Numbered from the stretch's first letter, positions 18,437 to 26,401 are shown. The stretch: 36,822 nt of DNA from Nitrospirota bacterium (GCA_021824065.1 JAKALU010000010.1:1-36822); one strand, 5' to 3'. Notes: generated by a model from the letters alone, not told the origin. Program-made: numbers and translations.

Positions 18437-18768
18437 CTCAGGCCGAGGCTGTAAAGTCTGCCTACAAGCTCAAAAGCTGGCAGAGGACTCACCATGATTG
18501 GCAAACCTTCCTCTTCAGCCTTTTTCAAAGTCTCTGTGTCAGGGGTTCTATTATTCACAAGTATAATGCCTGATAGTTCTCTTAGAGTTGCAACAGCAAC
18601 AATGTTTTGATGGGTCTGAAGGGTTACCCATATATTGCCCTCTTTGCTGTTTGCTATAACATCGGAAAGGAGGTCGCTTACATAGCCGCCGGTCACCTCT
18701 TTTGTTAAATTAAAAGATGCTGTTTTGACCTCGAGGGATAAGCTATCAACAAGTTCCTGGAGTTTCAT
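18427..18768 (-). CDS. DRTGG-like domain protein, copy 1
   Basis: A 113-residue protein resembling the stand-alone DRTGG domain found next to hydrogenase and NADH-dehydrogenase-like genes. Recognisable parts are VTGGYVSDLLSDVIAN, WVTLQTHQNIVAVATL, GIILVNNRTPDTETL and a C-terminal LPIMVSPLPAFELVGRLY. The family is thought to bind a small ligand or nucleotide, but its function is not established. It overlaps the PHP gene by 10 nt and lies 3 nt after an HATPase gene. A second copy occurs at 19205-19555. Confidence 0.78.
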   Translation of the reverse strand: MKLQELVDSLSLEVKTASFNLTKEVTGGYVSDLLSDVIANSKEGNIWVTLQTHQNIVAVATLRELSGIILVNNRTPDTETLKKAEEEGLPIMVSPLPAFELVGRLYSLGLRCQ

Positions 18769-18771
18769 GTG

Positions 18772-19215
18772 TTACTCTCTTTTTATCTTTATAATAAACT
18801 CTAAAGTGGTTCCTGCACCGGGAGTTGAGGAAAGCTTCATCTCGTCTGCATTCTTCTTGATGTTTGGTAACCCCATGCCTGAGCCAAAACCCATTTCCCT
18901 TATATAATGAGGGGCTGTTGAGTAACCTTCTGTCATGGCGAGAGCGATGTCTTCGATGCCAGGCCCCATATCTTCCACTACAATCTTGAGGTAGTCAGGT
19001 GTGATCGAATACCGCATCATGCCTGCAGGGGTATATATTATTACATTCATCTCTGCCTCGAAGGCGGCTATGGCTGCCCTCCTTATAATGCCGTGATTAA
19101 TACCCATCTTTTCGAGTATAGCCTTAAGTTCACTGGAGGCAACACCTGCATTAGAAAAGTCCTTACCCGTCAGGAAAAAGACGCCTTCAGCGGTTTTTTC
19201 ACATTTATTCTGCAT
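18772..19215 (-). CDS. RsbW-like HATPase protein (anti-sigma type)
   Basis: A 147-residue ATP-binding domain of the SpoIIAB/RsbW type: DFSNAGVASSELKAILEKMG, the N-box AAIAAFEAEMNVIIY, the G1 box VVEDMGPGIEDIA and the G2 box GFGSGMGLPNIKKNADEM. No other domain is present. The start at 19215 (MQNKCEK) keeps the domain intact and overlaps the DRTGG-like gene by 11 nt; upstream ATGs would extend it far into that gene. There is no good ribosome binding site, so coupling to the preceding gene is likely. In related operons it pairs with DRTGG proteins beside NuoE/F-like subunits. Confidence 0.82.
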   Translation of the reverse strand: MQNKCEKTAEGVFFLTGKDFSNAGVASSELKAILEKMGINHGIIRRAAIAAFEAEMNVIIYTPAGMMRYSITPDYLKIVVEDMGPGIEDIALAMTEGYSTAPHYIREMGFGSGMGLPNIKKNADEMKLSSTPGAGTTLEFIIKIKRE

Positions 19216-19555
19216 CAGGACAACTTCGCAATCCCTTCTCATATAATCTGCCACAGGCATCAAACATAGAAAGGTTTGTAATAAGAACGGGAATTTTCTT
19301 TTCTTCTGAAAGAGCCACCGTTTCTCTATCAGGCCGTTTGCCTTGTACAAAGACAATCATCTTTATATTAGCGAACTCTGCGGTGCGTATGACCTGGGCA
19401 TTGGTTAGCGCTGTTATAAGCAAGGATTCAGGTTCACAGAATGCCAGGACATCACTCATAAGGTCCGCACTATAGACCCTCTCAATATGCATATTAGTAT
19501 CACACTTTGTAAGTACATTTGCCCGAAGTATGTCTTTAATTTCATTTAACGTCAT
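19205..19555 (-). CDS. DRTGG-like domain protein, copy 2
   Basis: A 116-residue paralogue of the protein at 18427-18768, sharing the layout VYSADLMSDVLAF, ESLLITALTNAQVIRTAEF, IVFVQGKRPDRETV, IPVLITNLSMFDACGRLYEKGL. I use the ATG at 19555 (MTLNEIKDIL), 1 nt after the NuoG-like stop with GGATAAG before it; an upstream in-frame start would overlap that gene. The two copies are separated by the RsbW-like gene, giving DRTGG-HATPase-DRTGG-PHP-HATPase, as if the module had been duplicated. Confidence 0.78.
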   Translation of the reverse strand: MTLNEIKDILRANVLTKCDTNMHIERVYSADLMSDVLAFCEPESLLITALTNAQVIRTAEFANIKMIVFVQGKRPDRETVALSEEKKIPVLITNLSMFDACGRLYEKGLRSCPDAE

Positions 19556-19556
19556 C

Positions 19557-22028
19557 TTATCCTTTTGCTGACTCAACCCTCACTGCGTCTATGGAGATTC
19601 CACCGTTGGCTGAATAGTGAGTCAGTGCATTAACACGTCCGTGAGGGAAATGCACCGGGACATACACAGTGCCAACCGGAATCGTATCAGTCACCTTTGC
19701 CTTAAGATAAACAGTCCCACGTTTTGATGTTACCTTAACATGACTGTTATCTAAAATGCCGAGCTTTTTAGCATCCTCATCATTTATACCAAGCAAGCCC
19801 TCAGAAACAACGACGTCAAGCGATTTAGACCTTGTTGACATGCTCCCGGAATGTTGTAGTATATCCCTTGTAACCATGGCCATCGGATAGTCTGTATCCG
19901 GCTCTTCACCATAGGAATAGTGAACAGGATTGAAACAAGGCCGAGAGTTGGAGCTTGGGGGTTGAAGGCCGGGCAATGACTTTATCTCTTCCGAGATGCC
20001 ATCGAGACCTCTGGTACCAATGTCTTTTCCCATTGCCCAGGACAGGTTCCTGATAATCAACCAGTCAGGAAGGGACTGACCCGTTGAGTCTACCACCTTA
20101 TGCAGTCGCTGTGTAATTCCTTCGGCATTGGTGAATGTCCCGTCTTTTTCTGCCCAGCTTGAAGCAGGCAGGACCACATGGGCTAATTTCGCTGTCTCTG
20201 TAAATGCAATGTCCTGCACAATCAGAAGGTCTAATGATTTTAATCCTCTGATAATCTTTGAATTATGAGGGAATGTCACAACCGGATCTTCTCCCATGAT
20301 ATAAAGAGCCCTGAGAGAACCTGGATTATACAGCATCTCTAAAATATCTTTTCCAGAGGGCATTTCCATAGCCGGCCTTGCACTTGCCTGATAAATTCCA
20401 AAGGTGTTAGAGTATTCAGCCGGTATCTGGAGCGAATCGGGGCTGTCGCCCATTAAGGTAATCAGATTTGCAGCAGCTAAAACCGTATCTAATCCCTTTG
20501 TATTTTCGGAAATACCGATTGAAAGGGACAGCATCCTGCTCTTAGCCTTTGCAAATATCTCTGCAACAGATACAAGCCCTTCCGCTGCAATCCCTGTAAT
20601 CTTAGAAACCTTATCAGGTGTGTAATCTTTTAATGCTGATTCAAGTGATGAGAAACCTGAAACCTTTGAAGCCTTTTCTCTATCAAAAAGACCTTTGTCT
20701 ATTATAATCTTCATCATTCCGTTCAGAAGTGCTATTGCAGTACCCTGTTTTATCCCGAGCCACTGTGAACTGTGTCTTGTTAGTTTTGTCTCTTTGCTGT
20801 CAGCAACGATAAGGTTGGAACCTTTTCTTTTTGCCTCCAGAATACTCAATCCAAAAACAGGATGCGTTATGCTTAAATCAGACTCGAGGATAAAAATTAC
20901 CTCTTTGTCGAGAGGGGATTTAAGATTTATACGATGGCCTTTTTGATTAAAGGCCTTCTCCCACGCCTTCTCTACAAGGGCGTAACCAAAGGCAGCAGAT
21001 GAATCAATGTTATTCGAGCCGATAACATTTCTCATAAATTTCTGCAGCATGTAGTTATCTTCGTTTGTGCATCTATGCGAACCTATTGCCCCTATAAAAG
21101 AGGCGCCGTGCGACGCTGTGATAAATTTCAGTCCGTCACTGATATAGTTCAGCACCTCATCCCATGATGCCGGCACAAGCTCGCCATTTTTTCTTATCAT
21201 CGGTGTTTTTAGACGATTCTCGCTGTAAATATAATCAAAGCCGAATCTGCCCCTTCCGCAAAGGTTGCCATCGCTTACCCCGTTGTCTTCCTTACCTCTG
21301 GATCTCAGTATCTTCCCTTCCCTCAGACCTAATGTGAGGGTACAGCCGCAGCCGCAGAATGGACATATCGTGTCCTTTTCTTCGAGGAACCAGGCACGCG
21401 CCTGAAACTTGGATGGTTTACTCAAGAGCGCACCAGTAGGACATATGTCTATGCACTGCCCGCAATAATCGCACTTAAGGATTTCGCCAAATGCAGGCTG
21501 AACTACTGTTGAGAATCCTCTCCCTATAAATCCGAGCGCTCCTCTTCCCTGATGCTCAGCACAAATTCGCACACATTTCCCGCAGAGAATGCACCTGTTT
21601 GCAGTCAGCTCTATCAGAGGGCCCCTGACATCAGGCAGGGCTTCTTTCCTGTGCCTTATAAATCGCCCCTCTGGCTTTCCATATTCGTATGCTACATCCT
21701 GAAGGTCACACTCCCCGGCCTTGTCGCATATCGGGCAGTCCAATGGATGGTGGATCAACAGCAGTTCAAGGACAGTCTGGCGGGCCTTCCTGAGTTTTGG
21801 CGTATCCGTTTTTATAATCATTCCAGATGCTACAGGTGTTGAACATGAAGCTAAAAGTCTCGGCTGACCTTCTGCTTCGACAACACACAACCTGCAACCC
21901 CCATAGGGTCTGAGCCTTTTGTCATAACAGAGATTCGGTATTTTAATCCCGTTCATCTGGGCAGCCTTAAGAATTGTAGTACCGTCCTCAACCGAGATTT
22001 TTTTGCCGTCTATTGTCAGTTCTACCAT
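19557..22028 (-). CDS. nuoG: NuoG/FdhA-like iron-sulfur subunit with an empty molybdopterin domain
   Basis: An 823-residue protein. The N-terminus has a [2Fe-2S] site (Cys34, 45, 48, 62), a His-Cys3 cluster (His94, Cys98, 101, 107), two [4Fe-4S] sites (Cys146, 149, 152, 156 and 186, 189, 192, 196) and the N7-type site (Cys222, 225, 229, 257). A full molybdopterin-oxidoreductase-type fold follows, including a C-terminal MopB domain. At the position of the metal-ligand Cys/Sec of formate dehydrogenases the sequence is IDSSAAFGYALV (Gly348), so it should not oxidise formate. It probably conducts electrons from NuoF. The ATG directly abuts the NuoF-like stop. It takes the place that HydA has in hydrogenase operons. 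Confidence 0.88.
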   Translation of the reverse strand: MVELTIDGKKISVEDGTTILKAAQMNGIKIPNLCYDKRLRPYGGCRLCVVEAEGQPRLLASCSTPVASGMIIKTDTPKLRKARQTVLELLLIHHPLDCPICDKAGECDLQDVAYEYGKPEGRFIRHRKEALPDVRGPLIELTANRCILCGKCVRICAEHQGRGALGFIGRGFSTVVQPAFGEILKCDYCGQCIDICPTGALLSKPSKFQARAWFLEEKDTICPFCGCGCTLTLGLREGKILRSRGKEDNGVSDGNLCGRGRFGFDYIYSENRLKTPMIRKNGELVPASWDEVLNYISDGLKFITASHGASFIGAIGSHRCTNEDNYMLQKFMRNVIGSNNIDSSAAFGYALVEKAWEKAFNQKGHRINLKSPLDKEVIFILESDLSITHPVFGLSILEAKRKGSNLIVADSKETKLTRHSSQWLGIKQGTAIALLNGMMKIIIDKGLFDREKASKVSGFSSLESALKDYTPDKVSKITGIAAEGLVSVAEIFAKAKSRMLSLSIGISENTKGLDTVLAAANLITLMGDSPDSLQIPAEYSNTFGIYQASARPAMEMPSGKDILEMLYNPGSLRALYIMGEDPVVTFPHNSKIIRGLKSLDLLIVQDIAFTETAKLAHVVLPASSWAEKDGTFTNAEGITQRLHKVVDSTGQSLPDWLIIRNLSWAMGKDIGTRGLDGISEEIKSLPGLQPPSSNSRPCFNPVHYSYGEEPDTDYPMAMVTRDILQHSGSMSTRSKSLDVVVSEGLLGINDEDAKKLGILDNSHVKVTSKRGTVYLKAKVTDTIPVGTVYVPVHFPHGRVNALTHYSANGGISIDAVRVESAKG

Positions 22029-23900
22029 TTAAGCTTCCCCCTTTGTTGTTTCACCTTCTGTTGCTGTTACCTCGACTAATTCGGATGGACCGCTTTCATA
22101 GCCAGCAGGCAGTATTCTTATGGATTTGAATTTGCACGTCTCATAGCAGGTTCTGCAATGTACACATAGTTCCTGGATAATCTTATGTGGTTTTTTCTTC
22201 TCTCCGACTATGGCTTTTGACGGGCATGCCCTTAAACAGGCACCGCAGCCTTTGCAGAGTTTTTCATCTATCCAGAATGTAACAAGGTTGCGGCATACAC
22301 CTGCCTTGCACCATTTGTCTTTTATATGTGATTCGTATTCTTCCCTGAAATATTTTATTGTTGTAAGTACCGGATTAGGAGCTGTCTGCCCCAGACCGCA
22401 CAATGATGTAGTAATTATATCTCTGCCGAGATCCTGCAGTGTCTCTATATCGCCTTCTTTCCCCCTGCCTTCTGTAATGTCAGTAAGGATATCGAGAAGT
22501 ATTTTTGTCCCCACCCTGCATGGTGTGCACTTCCCGCAGGATTCATCTGCTGTAAACTCAAGGAAGAATTTAGCTGTGCCCACCATACATGTATTGTCAT
22601 CCATGACAACCATTCCGCCTGATCCGACAATCGCACCGGTCGCAACAATATCCTCGTAAGTCACAGGCGTATCAAGAAGACTTTCAGGGATACACCCTCC
22701 TGACGGCCCGCCGAGCTGAACTGACTTATATTTTCTGCCCTTCCTTATCCCACCGCCGATATCGTATATAATTGTCCTTAAAGGGATGCCCATAGGAACC
22801 TCAACCAATCCCACATTGTTGACAGCGCCTGTGAGAGCGAACACCTTGGTGCCGGTGCTCTTTTCAGTGCCCAGGCTTCTATACCATTCTGAACCATTAA
22901 TGATAATGGGAGCTATCTGCGCTAAGGTTTCGACATTGTTCAGCACTGACGGCTTATCCCATAAACCTTTATGTGCAGGGAATGGAGGCCTTGGTCGGGG
23001 CATTCCGCGTTTGCCCTCTATAGAACGCATCAATGCAGTCTCTTCACCGCACACAAAGGCGCCGGCTCCCTGATATATCTCAAGTTCGAAATCAAATCCG
23101 GTATCCAGGATATTTTTACCGAGGAGCCCTGCCTCTGTAGCCTGATCAATTGCTATCTGGAGGCGTTTAACAGCCAGCGGGTACTCAGCCCTGACATAAA
23201 TATAACCGTGATGTGCTCCTATTGCTTTTGCGCCTATAATCATACCCTCAATAACTGAATGCGGGTCGGCCTCCATAACAGACCTGTCCATGAAAGCGCC
23301 GGGGTCACCCTCATCGCCATTGCACAGCATAAATTTGACATCGGATTTGACCTTTGATGCAAATTCCCATTTCAATCCTGTGGGAAAACCTGCACCGCCT
23401 CTTCCCCTCAGTCCCGAGTCTTTTACAACCTTTATTATTTCCTCAACGGTCATCTGTGTAAGCGCCTTTGCAGCTGCCTGATAACCATCTCTGGCAATAT
23501 ATTCTTCGATCTTTTCAGGGTCAATAAGCCCTTTATTCCTCAAAACCCTCAAGACCTGATGCTTGAAAAAGGGGATATCCTTCATCATAGGGATGGCGGT
23601 CTTCTTCTCAGGCTCTTTAAACATCAATTTCTGGTAAGGCCTGCCTTTCAGAAAATGTTCTTCAACTAATTTGGGGATATCCTCGACCGTTAACTTCTGA
23701 TAAAAGACTTCATCGGGATAAACCGCCATGACCGGTCCCTCGGCACAATAGCCATTGCAACCAGTCAGGACTATCTTTATCTCTTCATCGAGATCCCTCT
23801 TTCTTAACTCCTCCTGGAGAGCTTTCTTCACCTTCATGGTTCCGCTGGCAACACAACCTGTTCCTGCGCATAGCATTAAGTTCGCACGAAACTTTTCCAT
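22029..23900 (-). CDS. nuoF: NuoF/HydB-like NADH-binding flavin subunit
   Basis: A 623-residue subunit that oxidises NADH (or NADPH) through FMN. Order: a thioredoxin-like [2Fe-2S] domain (Cys11, 16, 48, 52); the FMN/NADH core with GLRGRGGAGFPTG (163-175), NGDEGDPGAF and GAGAFVCGEETAL; a [4Fe-4S] site SCGKCTPCRVGT; and two C-terminal ferredoxin sites (CKGCGACLRACP and CVHCRTCYETCK). The N- and C-terminal additions are those of HydB/HndC-type subunits of soluble complexes rather than of the respiratory complex I NuoF. A strong AGGAGG precedes the ATG. Bifurcation is possible but cannot be shown from sequence. Confidence 0.92.
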   Translation of the reverse strand: MEKFRANLMLCAGTGCVASGTMKVKKALQEELRKRDLDEEIKIVLTGCNGYCAEGPVMAVYPDEVFYQKLTVEDIPKLVEEHFLKGRPYQKLMFKEPEKKTAIPMMKDIPFFKHQVLRVLRNKGLIDPEKIEEYIARDGYQAAAKALTQMTVEEIIKVVKDSGLRGRGGAGFPTGLKWEFASKVKSDVKFMLCNGDEGDPGAFMDRSVMEADPHSVIEGMIIGAKAIGAHHGYIYVRAEYPLAVKRLQIAIDQATEAGLLGKNILDTGFDFELEIYQGAGAFVCGEETALMRSIEGKRGMPRPRPPFPAHKGLWDKPSVLNNVETLAQIAPIIINGSEWYRSLGTEKSTGTKVFALTGAVNNVGLVEVPMGIPLRTIIYDIGGGIRKGRKYKSVQLGGPSGGCIPESLLDTPVTYEDIVATGAIVGSGGMVVMDDNTCMVGTAKFFLEFTADESCGKCTPCRVGTKILLDILTDITEGRGKEGDIETLQDLGRDIITTSLCGLGQTAPNPVLTTIKYFREEYESHIKDKWCKAGVCRNLVTFWIDEKLCKGCGACLRACPSKAIVGEKKKPHKIIQELCVHCRTCYETCKFKSIRILPAGYESGPSELVEVTATEGETTKGEA

Positions 23901-23947
23901 TAATATCCTCCTAAAATCTTACTTTACCTCTGCCTTTGCCTGTCTTT

Positions 23948-24331
23948 TTAGTATGTCGTCTCACTGCCTACTACCAAAGCATATTTTTCTACAGGGTTTC
24001 CGCCAAGCACATGTTCTTTGAATATCTCTCTGATCTTTTCATCGTTCAGATCGCAATACTTAACCGGCGGCTTGTTCATTATCTCTACGGTCGCCAATGG
24101 TTCACGCGCACATAGCCCTGCACAGCCAGAGGTTGTAACTATAACATCGTTTACATTTGATTTAGTTATTTCATCCATCAGGGCAGTCATAACGTTCCTT
24201 GCACCTGCAGCTATTCCGCATGTTCCCATATGGACAGTGACCTTCGCCCTGTACCCGCCCTCTCTCAAGGTAAAATCTGCTTTATGTTTTTCTTTAATCT
24301 TCCGAAGATCATCTATGGTTAATCTCGGCAT
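23948..24331 (-). CDS. Thioredoxin-like [2Fe-2S] ferredoxin, HndB-like
   Basis: A 127-residue protein with a thioredoxin-like ferredoxin fold: VHMGTCGIAAGARNV and VTTSGCAGLCAREP carry the cysteines. The first motif has one Cys where canonical members have two, as also seen in HndB-type subunits of NADP-reducing hydrogenases. It starts 1 nt after the receiver-NuoE fusion with a strong GGAGGGG site, and lies 47 nt before the NuoF-like gene. It is probably a small electron-carrying subunit of the same complex. Confidence 0.85.
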   Translation of the reverse strand: MPRLTIDDLRKIKEKHKADFTLREGGYRAKVTVHMGTCGIAAGARNVMTALMDEITKSNVNDVIVTTSGCAGLCAREPLATVEIMNKPPVKYCDLNDEKIREIFKEHVLGGNPVEKYALVVGSETTY

Positions 24332-24332
24332 C

Positions 24333-25265
24333 TTACCCCTCCTTCTCCGCTATTTCTTCTTCTATTTCTTCTGAGGCTGTTGATTTTAAAATTGTCGGCT
24401 CGTACTGACTGATAACATCTAATGCCTTTTTTTGAGTCATGGCGCCATATGTTTCCTGGTCAATAACCATGACAGGCGCAAGCCCACAGGCTCCAAGGCA
24501 TCGAACGCCCTCAAGTGAAAACTTTCTGTTTTCTGTGGTCTCTCCAATGTCTATCTTTAATGCCTCTCTTATTTTACTCAGGACTCCTTCAATCCCTTTT
24601 ACATAACAGGCAGTGCCGAGACATACCCTGATATTATGGTCGCCCCTCGGTTTCATGGTGAAGAAAGAATAAAAAGAGACAACACTGTGCACTTCTGCTG
24701 TCGGTATATTTAATCCTTTGGAAATTCTTTTTTGAACTATAGGCGGAAGATACCCTACAATTTCCTGTGCACGCTGGAGCACTGGTATCAGACAGCCAGG
24801 TTTGTTTTTATATTCCTTGATAATCCTGTCCAGTTCATTGAGCATAGAAGGCGGGAACTCTTCTTTAGGCTTCTCTTCAACATAAACTTTCCCCTTTACC
24901 CATTCTAATGCCCTCTGAGTTACATCTACCAGCGCCGCAGGCGTAAAAGGTTTAGGCACGTAATCGATGATGCCGAGTTCCAGTGCCTCTTTGATCGTGT
25001 CTTGAGATGGATAACCTGTAATAATCACAATCCCGATATCCGGCTTTGATTTTTTCATCCATCTTATCAAAGTGATTCCGTCAACCTCTGGCATCTTGAG
25101 GTCTGTCAGGACAAGGTTGTAGTTGTTCTGTTCCATCTTGAGTATTGCCTCTCTTCCACTTAAAGCCCCTTCGACATGATACCCCTCTGCACTAAGAACC
25201 CTTTCGGCACTTTTTATTACAATTATTTCGTCGTCCACAACAAGAATCTTAGCGGCTTCTGCCAT
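24333..25265 (-). CDS. nuoE: Response-regulator receiver domain fused to NuoE [2Fe-2S] subunit
   Basis: A 310-residue fusion. Residues 5-125 are a complete receiver domain: acidic pocket Asp11/Asp12, phosphoacceptor Asp55 (LVLTDLKMP), Thr83 (IITGYPS) and Lys105 (PKPF). Residues about 140-290 are a full NuoE: VGYLPPIVQKRISKGLNIP, VVSFYSFF and the four [2Fe-2S] cysteines Cys215, 220, 256 and 260 (CLGTAC, CLGAC). Translation starts at 25265 with AGGGGG upstream, and nothing suggests a frameshift join. The NuoE part should pass electrons from the NuoF-like flavin; phosphorylation of the receiver could gate assembly or activity. The cognate kinase is not evident. Confidence 0.92.
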   Translation of the reverse strand: MAEAAKILVVDDEIIVIKSAERVLSAEGYHVEGALSGREAILKMEQNNYNLVLTDLKMPEVDGITLIRWMKKSKPDIGIVIITGYPSQDTIKEALELGIIDYVPKPFTPAALVDVTQRALEWVKGKVYVEEKPKEEFPPSMLNELDRIIKEYKNKPGCLIPVLQRAQEIVGYLPPIVQKRISKGLNIPTAEVHSVVSFYSFFTMKPRGDHNIRVCLGTACYVKGIEGVLSKIREALKIDIGETTENRKFSLEGVRCLGACGLAPVMVIDQETYGAMTQKKALDVISQYEPTILKSTASEEIEEEIAEKEG

Positions 25266-25285
25266 ATACTACCCCCTCACAAAAA

Positions 25286-25348
25286 TTTCAAATCTCAAAT
25301 CTCAAATTTCAAATCTCAACAACTTTTAACTCTTAACTTTTAACTTTA
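25286..25348. repeat. Heptanucleotide tandem repeat array
   Basis: Nine consecutive 7-mers fill 63 bp of the 90-nt gap between the two receiver-domain genes. Five are TYTCAAA-type (25286-25320: TTTCAAA, TCTCAAA, TCTCAAA, TTTCAAA, TCTCAAC) and four are AACTYTT-type (25321-25348: AACTTTT, AACTCTT, AACTTTT, AACTTTA). The array lies within the transcribed region of the operon. Confidence 0.8.
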
Positions 25349-25355
25349 CACTTAT

Positions 25356-26123
25356 TTAAACCGTTATTGGTTGAATCCTCGCTAACCACAGGAGCCAGCC
25401 CTCGCTCAAGTTGTCACGTATGAGGGCGCTCATAGCTGTATTAGCATTAATGTTAATCTCTTTGACCTTCCCGGTCATTGGCGAAATAAGGTCCTCGGTC
25501 TGGCCTGAACCCGATAAGATTTTGCCGAAGGATTCTCCTGCTGCAATTATATTTATTCCCTCAGGAATATCGATATACATGAGCTGGCCGCTCAACAGCC
25601 AGTATCTTATGTCACAACCAATCTCCCAGAGCCCATCCCTGATCGGCCTTGCCCATGTGCCCTCTTTATAAAAGATGACGGGATTCTCCGTATCTCTGAG
25701 TGATACGATATCATTCCTGAATTCATCAATAAATGCCTTCCTTAAAATCCAGCCTCTCTGATCAAATATCTTGTTAGCAACGTTTATCATAAAATCTGGA
25801 GTGAAAGGCTTCTCGATATATTCAAATGCTCCAAGTCTTACAGATTCTTTGGCATCTTCTAAGGTCGGATATCCTGTAATTATGACTACATCAAGCTTGG
25901 GCTGAATTATTTTGGATTCTTTTAATACGATAATGCCGTTCACATCAGGGAGCCTTATATCAGAGATGAGGAGGTCAAACTCTTCATTAGAAACTTTCTT
26001 TATTGCATCTTCGCCCTTATCAGTGGTTATGATATTGTAACCTTCAGCACCGAGAATTCTTTTACAACTGAGAGTTACAACAGGGTCGTCGTCTAATACT
26101 AAAATCTTTCCCTTTTTTTCCAT
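25356..26123 (-). CDS. Response-regulator receiver domain fused to GcvH-like domain
   Basis: A 255-residue protein, first gene of the operon. The receiver domain (5-125) has Asp11/Asp12, Asp55 (LLISDIRLP), Thr83 and Lys105, at the same residue numbers as the receiver-NuoE fusion, so the two are probably duplicates. Residues about 150-250 resemble the glycine-cleavage H-protein/lipoyl fold (YIDIPEGINIIAAGESFGKI, then LISPMTGKVKEIN and EGWLLWLARI). The lipoylated Lys loop (ESVK in GcvH) is ILSGSGQTED and has no Lys, so it is probably not lipoylated. GGAGG lies before the ATG. No DNA-binding domain is present. Confidence 0.85.
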   Translation of the reverse strand: MEKKGKILVLDDDPVVTLSCKRILGAEGYNIITTDKGEDAIKKVSNEEFDLLISDIRLPDVNGIIVLKESKIIQPKLDVVIITGYPTLEDAKESVRLGAFEYIEKPFTPDFMINVANKIFDQRGWILRKAFIDEFRNDIVSLRDTENPVIFYKEGTWARPIRDGLWEIGCDIRYWLLSGQLMYIDIPEGINIIAAGESFGKILSGSGQTEDLISPMTGKVKEININANTAMSALIRDNLSEGWLLWLARIQPITV

Positions 26124-26148
26124 AATTATGCCTCCATCTGTATTACGT

Positions 26149-26165
26149 CGAATAAATTCTATTCG
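26149..26165. promoter_or_regulatory. Inverted repeat CGAATA-N5-TATTCG, candidate operator
   Basis: Perfect 6-bp arms, 26 bp upstream of the first gene of the redox-signalling operon. The position suits a repressor or autoregulator of that operon. It could also form a hairpin in the leader RNA. Confidence 0.35.
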
Positions 26166-26332
26166 CCCAATCTTAAAACAAGAGGAAGCAAGAATAATAC
26201 CACCTTATAAAAACTAAAAAACCAATGAATTTGCCTTAAAATCACGGTTCTTACGCAGGTTGCTGTATATTTAATAAATACACTTTCCTTCTGAAATCTG
26301 ATGTAAACCTAATAAAATCTAAGGGGGAAAGA

Positions 26333-26353
26333 GTGTATATAATTTGTATACAC
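26333..26353. promoter_or_regulatory. 21-bp inverted repeat GTGTATA-N7-TATACAC, candidate operator
   Basis: Perfect 7-bp arms spaced so that their centres are about 14 bp apart. It is centred near -96 relative to the rightward promoter, a position typical of an activator site. Confidence 0.4.
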
Positions 26354-26401
26354 ATGAGTAATTATACTTTTAAATCCTACATTTTTCAATCAAATTCTTC
26401 G

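Noticed and set aside
19216-19356. Longer N-terminus for the RsbW-like ATPase
   Set aside because: It would run 150 nt into the DRTGG-like gene and add sequence that does not belong to the ATPase fold.
19557-22028. Formate dehydrogenase alpha subunit
   Set aside because: The overall layout fits, but the Cys/Sec ligand is replaced by Gly, so a NuoG-like electron conduit is the better call.
17149-26123. [FeFe]-hydrogenase operon
   Set aside because: The accessory genes resemble HydABC operons, but no H-cluster cysteine motifs exist in any encoded protein.
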